The notes beneath the pieces were generated by a model. The model was not told the DNA's origin. It was given only the letters and a program-made list of their open reading frames with translations, and did no database searches. This document shows, piece by piece, positions 24,665-33,293 of a stretch of DNA of 37,527 nt. Position numbers and translations under genes: made by a program. The stretch is from an uncultured Actinomycetes bacterium (GTDB lineage Bacteria; Actinomycetota; Actinomycetes; Nanopelagicales; Nanopelagicaceae), in the NCBI GenBank assembly GCA_903844855.1, contig CAIMVH010000082.1, forward strand, positions 1-37,527, written 5' to 3'. Within the stretch, counting starts at the first letter, position 1, and each line of letters starts with the position of its first letter.

Positions 24665-26086
24665 CTACCCCAGTGGTTCCGCACGCACATCTGCACCCTC
24701 AGAAGCATAGATTCGTCCTTGCAAAATATCTCCCACCCGCGCCCGAGGAAAACCCCTCAAAGTAGTACTCCCGTCTACCTCGGGACCTTGATGGAGTGCA
24801 CGACCCTCAGACTCATTGCCATTGATGCTTTCAATGAGAACACTGACCTCTTCACCCACACGTTCCTCGGCTCGCTGGGCCATCAACTCCTCAACAAGAG
24901 CGCTCGTTCTTTCCACGCGGTGTCTGATCTCGTCTTCGTCCAATTTTCCAGGCAGATCAACAGCTGAGGTACCCTCCTCATCGCTATATCCAAAGACTCC
25001 TACGGCATCAAGCCTGGCTGCCTCTAAGAATTGGAGCAGAGTTTCAAAGTCGTCTTCGCTCTCGCCTGGAAATCCAACAATGAAATTGGAACGCACTCCA
25101 GCAAGTGGAGCACGCTCTCTGATTTGCGAAAGTAGCGAGAGGAACTTTTCACTATCCCCAAAGCGCTTCATATTGCGAAGTACTTCACCACTCGCGTGCT
25201 GGAAGGAGAGATCAAAATACGGAGCAATACCAGTAGTGCTCGCCATGACATCTAATAATGTTGGGCGCACCTCGGCTGGCTGCAAGTAGGCAACACGAAT
25301 TCGATCAACACCATCCACGAGCGCTAACGCGGGCAGAAGTGATTCGAGTAAACGAATATCCCCAAGATCTTTACCGTAGGAAGTTGAGTTCTCGCTCACC
25401 AAAACTATTTCTTTAACGCCTTGCTCTGCGAGCCATCGAGCCTCATCAATAATGTCAGTCGGCCTGCGAGAGATGAAAGAGCCACGAAAGGCAGGAATGG
25501 CGCAGAAGGAGCATCTTCGGTCACACCCCGAAGCAATCTTGATTGATGCAACAGGTTCGTTTCCAAGTCGGCGGCGAAGCATGCGCCTGGCTGGGGCGCT
25601 TCCTGCAACGGTCAGATCTTCAACGCGCTCGCCGTGCCCCGGGATTTTGATGAGTGCATCTGATCGTTCACTTGGCGCGATGGGGAGCAAGTTGCGCCTG
25701 TCTCGAGGAGTATGAGTCTCGATAATCCCACCTTCGAGGATGTGTGCGAGTCGCGCTGAAATATCTTCGTAATCATCGAAACCAAGAACTGCATCGGCCT
25801 CGGGAAGAGATTGCGCGAGTTCCTTGCCATACCTTTCTGCCAGACACCCTACGGCCACCACTCGTCGAGTGCGCTTACCATCTTTGTGCGAGGCAGCTTC
25901 CAAAATGGCATCAATAGAGTCCTTCTTGGCGCTCTCCACGAAGCCACACGTATTCACAACTGCGATATCAGCTTCGGCGGCATCATCAACTAACAGCCAG
26001 CCATCGCTTTCCAGGCGGGCGGCTAACTCCTCGGAATCCACTTCATTCCGGGCGCACCCCATGGTGACCAGTGCGACCTTTTTCAT
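24665..26086 (-). CDS. rimO: Ribosomal protein uS12 methylthiotransferase
   Basis: Radical SAM enzyme that methylthiolates an aspartate of ribosomal protein uS12. The 473-residue protein has N-terminal cluster cysteines Cys11, Cys47 and Cys81, the radical SAM triad Cys188/Cys192/Cys195 ([14 protein letters not shown]) and a C-terminal TRAM domain. The opening [17 protein letters not shown] distinguishes RimO from MiaB. The ATG is 7 bases after TAGGCT with no ribosome site, again fitting a leaderless transcript. It may head a rimO–pgsA–cinA–clgR–TetR unit, as gaps between these are 9 bases or less. Confidence 0.94.
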   Translation of the reverse strand: MKKVALVTMGCARNEVDSEELAARLESDGWLLVDDAAEADIAVVNTCGFVESAKKDSIDAILEAASHKDGKRTRRVVAVGCLAERYGKELAQSLPEADAVLGFDDYEDISARLAHILEGGIIETHTPRDRRNLLPIAPSERSDALIKIPGHGERVEDLTVAGSAPARRMLRRRLGNEPVASIKIASGCDRRCSFCAIPAFRGSFISRRPTDIIDEARWLAEQGVKEIVLVSENSTSYGKDLGDIRLLESLLPALALVDGVDRIRVAYLQPAEVRPTLLDVMASTTGIAPYFDLSFQHASGEVLRNMKRFGDSEKFLSLLSQIRERAPLAGVRSNFIVGFPGESEDDFETLLQFLEAARLDAVGVFGYSDEEGTSAVDLPGKLDEDEIRHRVERTSALVEELMAQRAEERVGEEVSVLIESINGNESEGRALHQGPEVDGSTTLRGFPRARVGDILQGRIYASEGADVRAEPLG

Positions 26087-26093
26087 GAACGCC

Positions 26094-26099
26094 AGCCTA
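26094..26099 (-). promoter_or_regulatory. Putative -10 of rimO, leaderless type
   Basis: TAGGCT on the minus strand, 7 nt before the ATG at 26086, inside the 59-base gap after the RodZ-like gene. Confidence 0.45.
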
Positions 26100-26145
26100 G
26101 TTGGTGGACCCGTGAACTCTGGCCACTCAGGCAGCTTTAGCGGGA

Positions 26146-26883
26146 TCAGCCTTGTGTAGGGTCTCCGATGCCGAAATCAAATTGGAGCACTTCACGGCTG
26201 CCACCAGGTGTGCCGAGTTTCTTGCCGTTGACAGAGAGTGTGACTGCTCCGGCATTACCGATGACTACACGGAGGTTCTGTGGATCCTGAAATTCCTTGG
26301 TAACTCCCTTTTGAAGAATGCCAGCAAAGAGTTGCACTCCAGAATTACTCGTAATGGCGATCCAGGAGGAGCCAGAAACTGCAGAGATGACGACGGTGAC
26401 ATCATCAGTCAATAGCGCCGTAGCTTCACTCGCACTAGGAGTGTTGGAAGCCATAGATGGATCATTTTGCGGAGTATCCGTGGTTACTGCCGATGCAAGC
26501 GGAGGATCAACAGGATTCTCTCCCCCCACAAAGAGTGAGAACCCTACAACTCCTGCCATTACCACTGCAGCAGCTGCCATGATGGGTGCCCACGGGAGGG
26601 ATCGCTTCTCCCCCTGCATCATCGTTGCTATTTCTCCAAGAGCGCTCACTGCAGGTTTTACTTGAAGACCGAATGCAACCATGAGCTCGTTGACATTCAT
26701 ACCCAATGCGATGGCGATAGAACGTACGTGGCCACGCGCATAAACCTCGCCACCACAAGGATCAAAATTATCTGATTCGATGGCCACCAATAATGAGTTA
26801 CGCACGCGCACTTTGGCGGCGACCTCGGCAACGCTCAAGCCCGCGGCGATGCGCGCCTGCTTGATTTGAGCGCCAACGGTCAT
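26146..26883 (-). CDS. RodZ-like helix-turn-helix membrane protein (DUF4115)
   Basis: A 245-residue protein with a cytoplasmic HTH_25-type domain (about 4–65: [51 protein letters not shown]), a linker, one membrane span (about 99–118, [20 protein letters not shown]), a Thr/Ser/Pro-rich stretch and a C-terminal beta domain (about 165–240; DUF4115). This layout is that of RodZ, a cell-shape factor that links MreB to the wall machine; in actinobacteria lacking MreB the role is unclear. A strong ribosome site, AAGGAGG, lies 5 bases before the ATG. It follows ftsK on the same strand, with 126 bases between. Confidence 0.85.
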   Translation of the reverse strand: MTVGAQIKQARIAAGLSVAEVAAKVRVRNSLLVAIESDNFDPCGGEVYARGHVRSIAIALGMNVNELMVAFGLQVKPAVSALGEIATMMQGEKRSLPWAPIMAAAAVVMAGVVGFSLFVGGENPVDPPLASAVTTDTPQNDPSMASNTPSASEATALLTDDVTVVISAVSGSSWIAITSNSGVQLFAGILQKGVTKEFQDPQNLRVVIGNAGAVTLSVNGKKLGTPGGSREVLQFDFGIGDPTQG

Positions 26884-26899
26884 GAATCCTCCTTGAGGT

Positions 26900-26910
26900 G
26901 GGGATACCCC
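26900..26910. repeat. Small inverted repeat before the RodZ-like gene
   Basis: GGGG-ATA-CCCC lies just upstream of the ribosome site of the RodZ-like gene. It could be an operator or a leader hairpin. The rest of 26884–27009 holds no clear promoter or terminator. Confidence 0.3.
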
Positions 26911-27009
26911 TACGGAACTATGCCTCTAAGGGTACGCAACTCTAAGGTGATTGACTAACCCGTAAACGAATTTAACGAGAACTCACGCCTCACCCCGTGT
27001 GGAATTCAA

Positions 27010-29367
27010 TTAAAGACTTGCAAGCACCCCTGGGAGATCGTCCGCCTTTATCAGGACATCGCGCGCCTTAGAACCCTCAGAAGGGCCGACGATTCCGCGA
27101 CTTTCCATGAGGTCCATCAGTCTGCCTGCCTTAGCGAAGCCCACTCGTAACTTCCTTTGCAGCATCGAGGTGGAACCAAACTGTGTGGAGACCACCAGTT
27201 CGATTGCTTGCGTGAGCAGATCAAGATCATCACCAATGTCATCTTCGACTTCTTTGCGCTGAAAACCGACGTTGAAAACATCCTCGCGGTAGATGGGTTC
27301 GTGTTGGGCTTTCACATGCTTTACCACAGCTTCAATCTCGCGCTCCGAGACATACGCTCCTTGAATACGCATTGCTTTACTAGCTCCCATAGGCAAGAAG
27401 AGACCATCGCCTTGCCCGACAAGTTTCTCTGCACCAGGTTGATCGAGAATCACTCGCGAGTCGGCAAGCGACGAAGTTGCAAAGGAGAGTCGTGAAGGCA
27501 CGTTGGCTTTGATAAGACCAGTGACCACGTCAACGCTAGGTCGCTGCGTAGCAAGCACTAAGTGGATGCCCGCCGCACGCGCTAACTGTGTGATTCGCAC
27601 AATTGATTCTTCAACATCTCGCGGTGCCACCATCATGAGATCTGCCAGCTCGTCGACAATCACAAGCAGGTAGGGGTAAGGACGAAGCTTGCGGTCTGAC
27701 CCAAGCGGTGGCGTGAGTTTTCCACTGCGCACCGCTTTGTTGAAATCATCAATATGACGGAAGCCAAAATTGGAGAGGTCGTCGTACCGTGCATCCATTT
27801 CGCGCACCACCCATTGCAGCGCTTCAGCAGCCTTCTTGGGGTTGGTCAAAATGGGGGTAATCAAGTGTGGGATGCCTTGATAGGCGTTCAGCTCTACACG
27901 TTTGGGATCAATCAAGATCATGCGCACATCGTTTGGCGTGGCGCGCATCATCACTGATGTAACGAGTGCATTTATCCAACTTGATTTGCCTGCCCCGGTA
28001 GCACCTGCGACCAAGAGGTGGGGCATCTTGGTGAGGTTGGCACAGACAAAACCACCTTCAACGTCTTTTCCAAGTGAGACCACCATCGGATGGTGATCGT
28101 TTCCAGCAACCGTCGAACGCAGCACGTCACCAAGCAATACTGTCTCGCGATCCGTATTAGGAATTTCAATTCCCACAGCAGACTTGCCTGGGATGGGACT
28201 CAAGATGCGAACATCGCTGCTAGCAACCGCATAAGAAATATTCTTTGAAAGCGCTGTAATGCGTTCAACTTTGACTGCGGCACCTAGTTCAACTTCATAT
28301 CGAGTCACTGTGGGGCCGCGCAAAAAGCCGGTGACTTTTGCATCGATTTGAAACTCTTCAAATACTTGGGTCAGTGATTCCACGATCTTGTCGTTGGCCG
28401 CGCTTTTCGCTTTGCTGGGCGCGCCCGCTTTCAAAATATCTAATGGGGGTAATACGTACTCAGCGCCTTCAGTAAATTCCATCTGAGTTGGCGCGCTTGC
28501 TGACTTGGTGCCTTCAAAAGATGCGACTTGCTCCGGTGGCGCTACTCGAACCGGCTCAGGAAGTGCCTCCGATACTTGATCAGCTAATTCATCCTGCGCA
28601 AACTCTTCTTCAAATTCTTCTTCAAACTCTTCCTCAAACTCTTCCACTTCACGAAGAATGGGAGACTCAAATGGTTCACTTTCGGAGATTTCAAACTCTT
28701 CCTGAAGTTCACGTGCTTCGCGTCGGTCAGCCAAACGCGTAGATAGCGGGGAGATGAGAGTGCGGAACTTCTCGGGTACTGCATGCAACGGAGTTGCTGT
28801 GACAATCAAGAGCCCGAAGATAATGATGAGCAGCAAGACCGGGAAAGCTAGATACTTCGTCACTAAGGCGGAGAGCGGCGCGGCGATGAGATAACCAATC
28901 CACCCACCCGCATCACGAGCGTCCGAAAGTCCAGAATTATCTGTAACTACATGAACGAGTCCAGCAACTCCAAAAGTCAAAATAAATACACCGATAGCAA
29001 TACGACCGGTGGCCGCGCCTTCTTGCGGTTTACGCAGAATTCGGATCGCCAACAGGATGAGTGCCAGCGGTATCAAGATGGCCAGGCGGCCCACGAGATT
29101 ATGCGCCGCACCATCCATGAATGCGCCAAAGAAATTCGGCACATGCCACCAGACCCCCGCAGCCACCAAGATCGCCAGCACGATGAGCCCTAATCCGAGG
29201 CCATCTCGACGATGACTGGGATCCAAGTCGCGCGCCTCCCGGCTGAGGAAGCGGACGCCACCGCCTAACCCGCGAGCGATGGCGCGCCAGATGCGCGCAA
29301 GCGCGCCAAAAAATCCTCGACCTCTTCCAAGTTCGGGGCGCGCGGGTTTCTTGGCTTTAGTTGCCAC
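27010..29367 (-). CDS. ftsK: DNA translocase FtsK/SpoIIIE
   Basis: Septal DNA pump that clears the chromosome terminus before division. From GTG at 29367 the protein is about 785 residues: four membrane spans (about 57–195), a long acidic linker with repeated EEFEE (about 230–270), the alpha/beta motor with Walker A AGATGAGKSS (about 454–463) and Walker B LLVIVDELADL, and the C-terminal gamma winged helix (LRVGFAKAGRLMDLMESRGIVGPSEGSKARDVL) that reads KOPS-type sites. The GTG is chosen because TACTGT lies 6 bases upstream and VATKAKKPARP is a typical basic start; an ATG 20 codons earlier would overlap rnj by 11 bases. Confidence 0.94.
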   Translation of the reverse strand: MATKAKKPARPELGRGRGFFGALARIWRAIARGLGGGVRFLSREARDLDPSHRRDGLGLGLIVLAILVAAGVWWHVPNFFGAFMDGAAHNLVGRLAILIPLALILLAIRILRKPQEGAATGRIAIGVFILTFGVAGLVHVVTDNSGLSDARDAGGWIGYLIAAPLSALVTKYLAFPVLLLIIIFGLLIVTATPLHAVPEKFRTLISPLSTRLADRREARELQEEFEISESEPFESPILREVEEFEEEFEEEFEEEFAQDELADQVSEALPEPVRVAPPEQVASFEGTKSASAPTQMEFTEGAEYVLPPLDILKAGAPSKAKSAANDKIVESLTQVFEEFQIDAKVTGFLRGPTVTRYEVELGAAVKVERITALSKNISYAVASSDVRILSPIPGKSAVGIEIPNTDRETVLLGDVLRSTVAGNDHHPMVVSLGKDVEGGFVCANLTKMPHLLVAGATGAGKSSWINALVTSVMMRATPNDVRMILIDPKRVELNAYQGIPHLITPILTNPKKAAEALQWVVREMDARYDDLSNFGFRHIDDFNKAVRSGKLTPPLGSDRKLRPYPYLLVIVDELADLMMVAPRDVEESIVRITQLARAAGIHLVLATQRPSVDVVTGLIKANVPSRLSFATSSLADSRVILDQPGAEKLVGQGDGLFLPMGASKAMRIQGAYVSEREIEAVVKHVKAQHEPIYREDVFNVGFQRKEVEDDIGDDLDLLTQAIELVVSTQFGSTSMLQRKLRVGFAKAGRLMDLMESRGIVGPSEGSKARDVLIKADDLPGVLASL

Positions 29368-29373
29368 GGAAAT

Positions 29374-29379
29374 ACAGTA
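29374..29379 (-). promoter_or_regulatory. Putative -10 of ftsK, leaderless type
   Basis: TACTGT on the minus strand, 6 nt before the proposed GTG at 29367. The same hexamer and spacing occur at thyX. Confidence 0.5.
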
Positions 29380-29416
29380 CGAGAATGGGGCGAATCGGAC
29401 GGGCAGGCGCGCCGGG

Positions 29417-31102
29417 CTAGACCTCAACCACGATCGGCAGGATCATCGGGCGTCGGCGATGAGTGGTGTTGACCCATTGACCCACAGTCCGGCGCACAAT
29501 CTGTGCCAATTGATGCGAACCACCCACACCATCACTGGCGGCATTGCGAAGCGCTTCCACAATCTTGATCTTGACCTCATCAAAGACATCTTCAGTTTCG
29601 GCAAAGCCACGCGCATGAATATCTGGACCAGAGACGATCTTCCCAGTGGTGGAATCCACTGCCACAACAATGGAGATGAAACCCTCTTCGCCAAGTACGC
29701 GTCGGTCCTTAAGCGATGCTTCAGTGATGTCACCGACGCTCTGCCCATCAACATAGACATACCCGACCGTAATTACCCCAGCAATATTGACTCGGCCGTC
29801 TCGGAGATCGACCACTACCCCGTCATCGACGGTGACGATATTCTCATCTGCAATGCCAGTGAGTCGGGCGAGATCCGCGTTGGCTCGCAAGTGGCGCCAC
29901 TCACCATGGATCGGCATTACATTCTTTGGCTTTACTAAGTTGTAGCAGTAAAGCAATTCGCCAGCGCTTGCGTGGCCAGATACGTGCACCATCGCGTTGC
30001 TCTTATGAACTACCTTTGCGCCAAATCTCATCAAGCCGTTAATGACTCGATAAACAGAATTCTCATTCCCAGGGATGAGCGAAGAGGCCAGAATGACCGT
30101 GTCACCCTCCCCTACGCGAATTTGGTGATCTCCACTCGCCATTCGCGAAAGCGCCGCCATTGGCTCACCTTGTGAACCCGTACAGATGAGTACCAACTCG
30201 TTATCCTTGAAATTCTCCATCTGCTTGGCGTCAATAAGAACGCCATCGGGGATGGTGAGATATCCAAGCTCGTGAGCCACTCGCATATTGCGGACCATCG
30301 AACGACCGACCAGCGCAACCTTTCTAGAGTGCGCGGCGGCAGTATCGATGACTTGCTGCACGCGATGAACATGAGAGGCAAATGATGCAACGACTACTCG
30401 GCGCTCGGTCTTAGAAAAAACTCGATCCAGCACTGGCAAAATCTCGCGCTCGCTTGTGGTGAATCCGGGCACTTCGGCATTAGTGGAGTCAACCATGAAG
30501 AGGTCGACGCCCTGACTTCCAAGTCGAGCGAAAGTGGCAAGGTCAGTGAGGCGACCGTCGAGTGGAAGTTGATCCATTTTGAAATCACCGGTGTGCAGAA
30601 TTCGACCAGCGGAAGTGGTGATTGCGATGGCAAGCGCATCGGGAATGGAGTGATTCACCGCAATGAATTCAAGATTGAATGGTCCGAATTGTTCGACCTG
30701 CCCCTCTTTTACTTCAAGGGATCGAGGGCGAATGCGATATTCCTTTAGCTTCTCTTCAAGGAATGCAATGGTGAGCCGAGATCCCACCAATGGAATCTCC
30801 CCCGCTTCGCGCAAGATGAAAGGAACCGCGCCGATGTGGTCTTCGTGTGCATGTGTAAGGACGATCGCTAAGACATCGCCCCATCGTTCGCGCAGATACG
30901 AATAATCGGGCAAGATCAAATCGACGCCAGGTTGATTCTCCTCCGGGAAGAGCACGCCCGCATCAACGATAAGAATTTTTCCGTCATGTTCAAAGACCGT
31001 CATGTTGCGACCGACATCGCCTAGACCGCCAAGGGCAACAATGCGAGTCGTGCCCTTTTCTAGAGCTGCTGGTTCAGAGAGTTCTGGATGCGAATGGCTC
31101 AT
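29417..31102 (-). CDS. rnj: Ribonuclease J
   Basis: Metallo-beta-lactamase/beta-CASP nuclease with 5' exonuclease and endonuclease activity in mRNA decay and rRNA maturation. The 561-residue protein has the metal-binding HAHEDHIG at residues 84–91, a further His/Asp set (HTGDFKMD), and the beta-CASP signature near SFASHVHRVQQV; the C-terminal domain ends VNTTHRRRPMILPIVVEV. The ATG overlaps the dapA stop by four bases, the common dapA–rnj actinobacterial operon. With pnp 5 kb away, two major RNA-decay enzymes lie in this window. Confidence 0.95.
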   Translation of the reverse strand: MSHSHPELSEPAALEKGTTRIVALGGLGDVGRNMTVFEHDGKILIVDAGVLFPEENQPGVDLILPDYSYLRERWGDVLAIVLTHAHEDHIGAVPFILREAGEIPLVGSRLTIAFLEEKLKEYRIRPRSLEVKEGQVEQFGPFNLEFIAVNHSIPDALAIAITTSAGRILHTGDFKMDQLPLDGRLTDLATFARLGSQGVDLFMVDSTNAEVPGFTTSEREILPVLDRVFSKTERRVVVASFASHVHRVQQVIDTAAAHSRKVALVGRSMVRNMRVAHELGYLTIPDGVLIDAKQMENFKDNELVLICTGSQGEPMAALSRMASGDHQIRVGEGDTVILASSLIPGNENSVYRVINGLMRFGAKVVHKSNAMVHVSGHASAGELLYCYNLVKPKNVMPIHGEWRHLRANADLARLTGIADENIVTVDDGVVVDLRDGRVNIAGVITVGYVYVDGQSVGDITEASLKDRRVLGEEGFISIVVAVDSTTGKIVSGPDIHARGFAETEDVFDEVKIKIVEALRNAASDGVGGSHQLAQIVRRTVGQWVNTTHRRRPMILPIVVEV

Positions 31103-31995
31103 GAGGGAAGAGTGATACCACCAGCAACAAGGTCGAGCTTGAGTTGTGCAATTTGCTCCGGAGTAGCGTCTACAAGTGGAAGGCGCGTATGCCCGCCAGG
31201 CAGTCCGAGCAAGTTGAGTGAGGCTTTGGTAAGAATCGCACCCTGCGTGCGAAAAGTTCCCGTATAGATCGGGAGCAATGAGTGATGGATCTCTGTTGCG
31301 CGTACTCGATCGCCAGCAAACCAGGCATTTAACATCTCTTTTAGTGGGCGACCAATGACATGACCACAGACACTCACAAATCCCACCGCACCGATGGAGA
31401 GCAATGGCAGGTTATTCATGTCGTCACCGCAATACACCGGAATGCCCGAGCGCTTAATCACCCATGAGGTAGCGCCCAGATCACCCTTGGCATCTTTGAG
31501 TGCCACCATCTTGGGATGCTCGGCCAAACGACAGATGGTGTCGGTTTCAATGGCAACTCCCGTACGAGCGGGAATGTCATACATCAATATGTTGAGATCA
31601 GTGGCATCCGCGATCGCTTTAAAGTGGGCCTCAATACCTGCCTGCGGCGGCTTGTTGTAATAGGGCGTGACCACCATGAGCGCATGTGCTCCTGCCTTAG
31701 CGTGGCGTTTGGCAAGTTCCACAGAGTGCGCCGTTTCATTATTTCCGGCACCCGAAATAATGGTGGCCTTATCGCCCACAGCGCGCACAACGAGTTTGAT
31801 GATTTCATCCTTCTCATCATCAGTAGTAGTGGGCGCTTCGCCAGTGGTCCCATTGACCACGATGCCATCGTGACCAGAATCCACAAGGTGATGGGCCATC
31901 TTTTCCACCGCTGCAAAATCAATCTCACCCGTTGACTTAAACGGGGTGACCATGGCAGTCAGCAGACGCCCAAAGGGAGGGGTGATATCACTCAT
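31099..31995 (-). CDS. dapA: 4-hydroxy-tetrahydrodipicolinate synthase
   Basis: Condenses aspartate semialdehyde with pyruvate, the first committed step of diaminopimelate/lysine synthesis. The 298-residue protein has the Schiff-base lysine Lys167 (VALKDAKGD), Tyr139 (ILMYDIP) and the NGTTGE motif with Thr50/Thr51. ATG at 31995 is preferred over an ATG 21 codons upstream because it starts at MSDITPPFGRLLTAMVTPF, typical of the family, and has TATCGT 6 bases upstream. It heads dapA–rnj. dapB and dapF lie elsewhere in the window, so the pathway genes are scattered but close. Confidence 0.95.
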   Translation of the reverse strand: MSDITPPFGRLLTAMVTPFKSTGEIDFAAVEKMAHHLVDSGHDGIVVNGTTGEAPTTTDDEKDEIIKLVVRAVGDKATIISGAGNNETAHSVELAKRHAKAGAHALMVVTPYYNKPPQAGIEAHFKAIADATDLNILMYDIPARTGVAIETDTICRLAEHPKMVALKDAKGDLGATSWVIKRSGIPVYCGDDMNNLPLLSIGAVGFVSVCGHVIGRPLKEMLNAWFAGDRVRATEIHHSLLPIYTGTFRTQGAILTKASLNLLGLPGGHTRLPLVDATPEQIAQLKLDLVAGGITLPS

Positions 31996-32001
31996 GGGGC
32001 A

Positions 32002-32007
32002 ACGATA
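32002..32007 (-). promoter_or_regulatory. Putative -10 of dapA–rnj, leaderless type
   Basis: TATCGT on the minus strand, 6 nt before the ATG at 31995, in the 25 bases after the thyX stop. Confidence 0.5.
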
Positions 32008-32020
32008 CCGGTCTCTCCCG

Positions 32021-32737
32021 CTAGGGACAGACTCGCCCGCCGGCATTAAAGGCTCCATGGGTCAAAGGCATGAGTCCAGCCCAGACCTCTTCCATCTTCT
32101 CAGCGACCATTTCAATCTCCCGCTGAGGGTAAGAAGGGAAGTGTGAGCCTTCCGATTTTGTGCGTAGCGAGAGGAAATTCATCAACGCTCGAGCATTCAT
32201 GGAGACATACATACTGGAGTAGAGCCCCACCGGGAGGACCGTACGAGCCACCTCTCGAGCAATGCCCACTTCTAGCATCTCTTGATAGGCCTCATACGAG
32301 ACCACGTATGAACGCTTCATCGCACCCACCGAAGTTTCATACTGCTCATCAGTTCCATCAATGAATTCGTACGCGCCAGTCTTGCCTACCTGTATCAGTT
32401 TTCTTTCAGGGCCAGGAATATAAAAGACCGGCTTCAATTCCCGATAGCGCCCGCTCTCCTCGTTGTATGAGGCAATTCTGTGGCGCATAAATTCGCGGAA
32501 AACAAAGATCGGTGCGGAGATGAAGAAAGTCATTGAAGTGTGCTCAAAAGGTGAACCGTGGCGTTCACGCGCTAGGTAATTAATGAGACCTTTTGCCTTT
32601 TCTGGATCCGAGCCGACATCTTCGAGAGATTGCTCCCCGGCGGTCGAGACCCGAGCAGCCCAAACAACATCGGCATCACTAGCGCTAGCCTTAACCAATT
32701 CGACGGTCACATCTGAGCGAAATACGATCTTGTCCAC
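32021..32737 (-). CDS. thyX: Flavin-dependent thymidylate synthase
   Basis: Makes dTMP from dUMP using FAD and methylenetetrahydrofolate. The ThyX motif RHR-x7-S-x-R-Y is present (RHRIASYNEESGRY, about residues 85–98), with further conserved REVARTVLP and LRTKSEGSHFPSYPQREI. From GTG at 32737 the protein is 238 residues; an ATG ten codons upstream (32767) would add MSAFLRYCPR. The GTG is favoured because TACTGT lies 6 bases upstream, and because the ATG would overlap the divergent GNAT gene start. ThyX instead of ThyA would let the cell do without folate reduction by DHFR; dapA follows on the same strand, but with its own promoter. Confidence 0.93.
   Translation of the reverse strand: MDKIVFRSDVTVELVKASASDADVVWAARVSTAGEQSLEDVGSDPEKAKGLINYLARERHGSPFEHTSMTFFISAPIFVFREFMRHRIASYNEESGRYRELKPVFYIPGPERKLIQVGKTGAYEFIDGTDEQYETSVGAMKRSYVVSYEAYQEMLEVGIAREVARTVLPVGLYSSMYVSMNARALMNFLSLRTKSEGSHFPSYPQREIEMVAEKMEEVWAGLMPLTHGAFNAGGRVCP
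32723..32728 (+). promoter_or_regulatory. Possible -10 of the GNAT–azlCD unit
   Basis: TACGAT, with TTCGAC 18 bases upstream (32699–32704) as a weak -35. The transcription start would be about 32735, and GGAGAAAGG before the ATG serves as ribosome site. Confidence 0.35.
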
Positions 32738-32746
32738 CCTTGGACA
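32731..32746. promoter_or_regulatory. Inverted repeat between thyX and the GNAT gene
   Basis: TGTCCA-N4-TGGACA, a perfect 6-base palindrome. It covers the start codon and part of the -10 of thyX and the expected transcription start of the GNAT gene. Confidence 0.45.
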
Positions 32747-32749
32747 GTA
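32744..32749 (-). promoter_or_regulatory. Putative -10 of thyX, leaderless type
   Basis: TACTGT on the minus strand, 6 nt before the proposed GTG at 32737. Confidence 0.45.
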
Positions 32750-32765
32750 ACGGAGAAAGGCACTC

Positions 32766-33293
32766 ATGCCAGAGCTAACACGCGCGAACGAAGAGGTCCG
32801 AGTGGCTCATCTCACGGACGCCTTTTCCATCGCCGCCATCTCTCATCGCGCCTGGACTGCCCGCAACCTTCCTGCCCTGCCACTACCTTCCCTGGGTGAC
32901 ATGGAATCCCAATGGCGCAGCTCAATTGCCTCTCCCCCGTCCACCCGCCATCGAGTTCTTGTCGCACTTTCAAACGGGGTCGTCGTTGGGTTTGCCTGCC
33001 TCATACCGATCTCGGAAAGTGTGGATGAAGTAAGTGAATTACTTATCGATCCAGATCTTGTTCGACGAGGCCACGGTTCTCGCTTACTGAACGCCATCGC
33101 AGACACGTCGGCGAGCGAAGTCACTGGCCTATCGATGTGGAGCGATCTCACTGCTCTCGATACTTTTCTCGAGAGTGCCGGCTGGGGAAAGAGCGATCGT
33201 ACGCGCACTTTAGAGAGCCCCGATTTGACGCTTACACAGCACCGATGGGTAACCTCGCTTCGAGATTCACCTAGTGAAAGCGACGGTTCGTGA
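32766..33293 (+). CDS. GNAT family N-acetyltransferase
   Basis: Likely transfers an acetyl group from acetyl-CoA; the acceptor is unknown. The 175-residue protein has the GNAT core with motif A near residues 92–112 (ELLIDPDLVRRGHGSRLLNAIAD), holding the R/Q-x2-G-x-G/A acetyl-CoA loop as RRGHGS. GGAGAAAGG precedes the ATG. Its stop overlaps the azlC GTG (GTGA), so translation is coupled with the branched-chain amino acid exporter genes, which may hint at an amino-acid or small-amine substrate. Confidence 0.85.
   Translation: MPELTRANEEVRVAHLTDAFSIAAISHRAWTARNLPALPLPSLGDMESQWRSSIASPPSTRHRVLVALSNGVVVGFACLIPISESVDEVSELLIDPDLVRRGHGSRLLNAIADTSASEVTGLSMWSDLTALDTFLESAGWGKSDRTRTLESPDLTLTQHRWVTSLRDSPSESDGS

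Noticed and set aside
28600-28645. Short repeats around the acidic linker of ftsK.
   Set aside because: They are runs of Glu/Phe codons in a flexible linker, common in FtsK, not an independent element.
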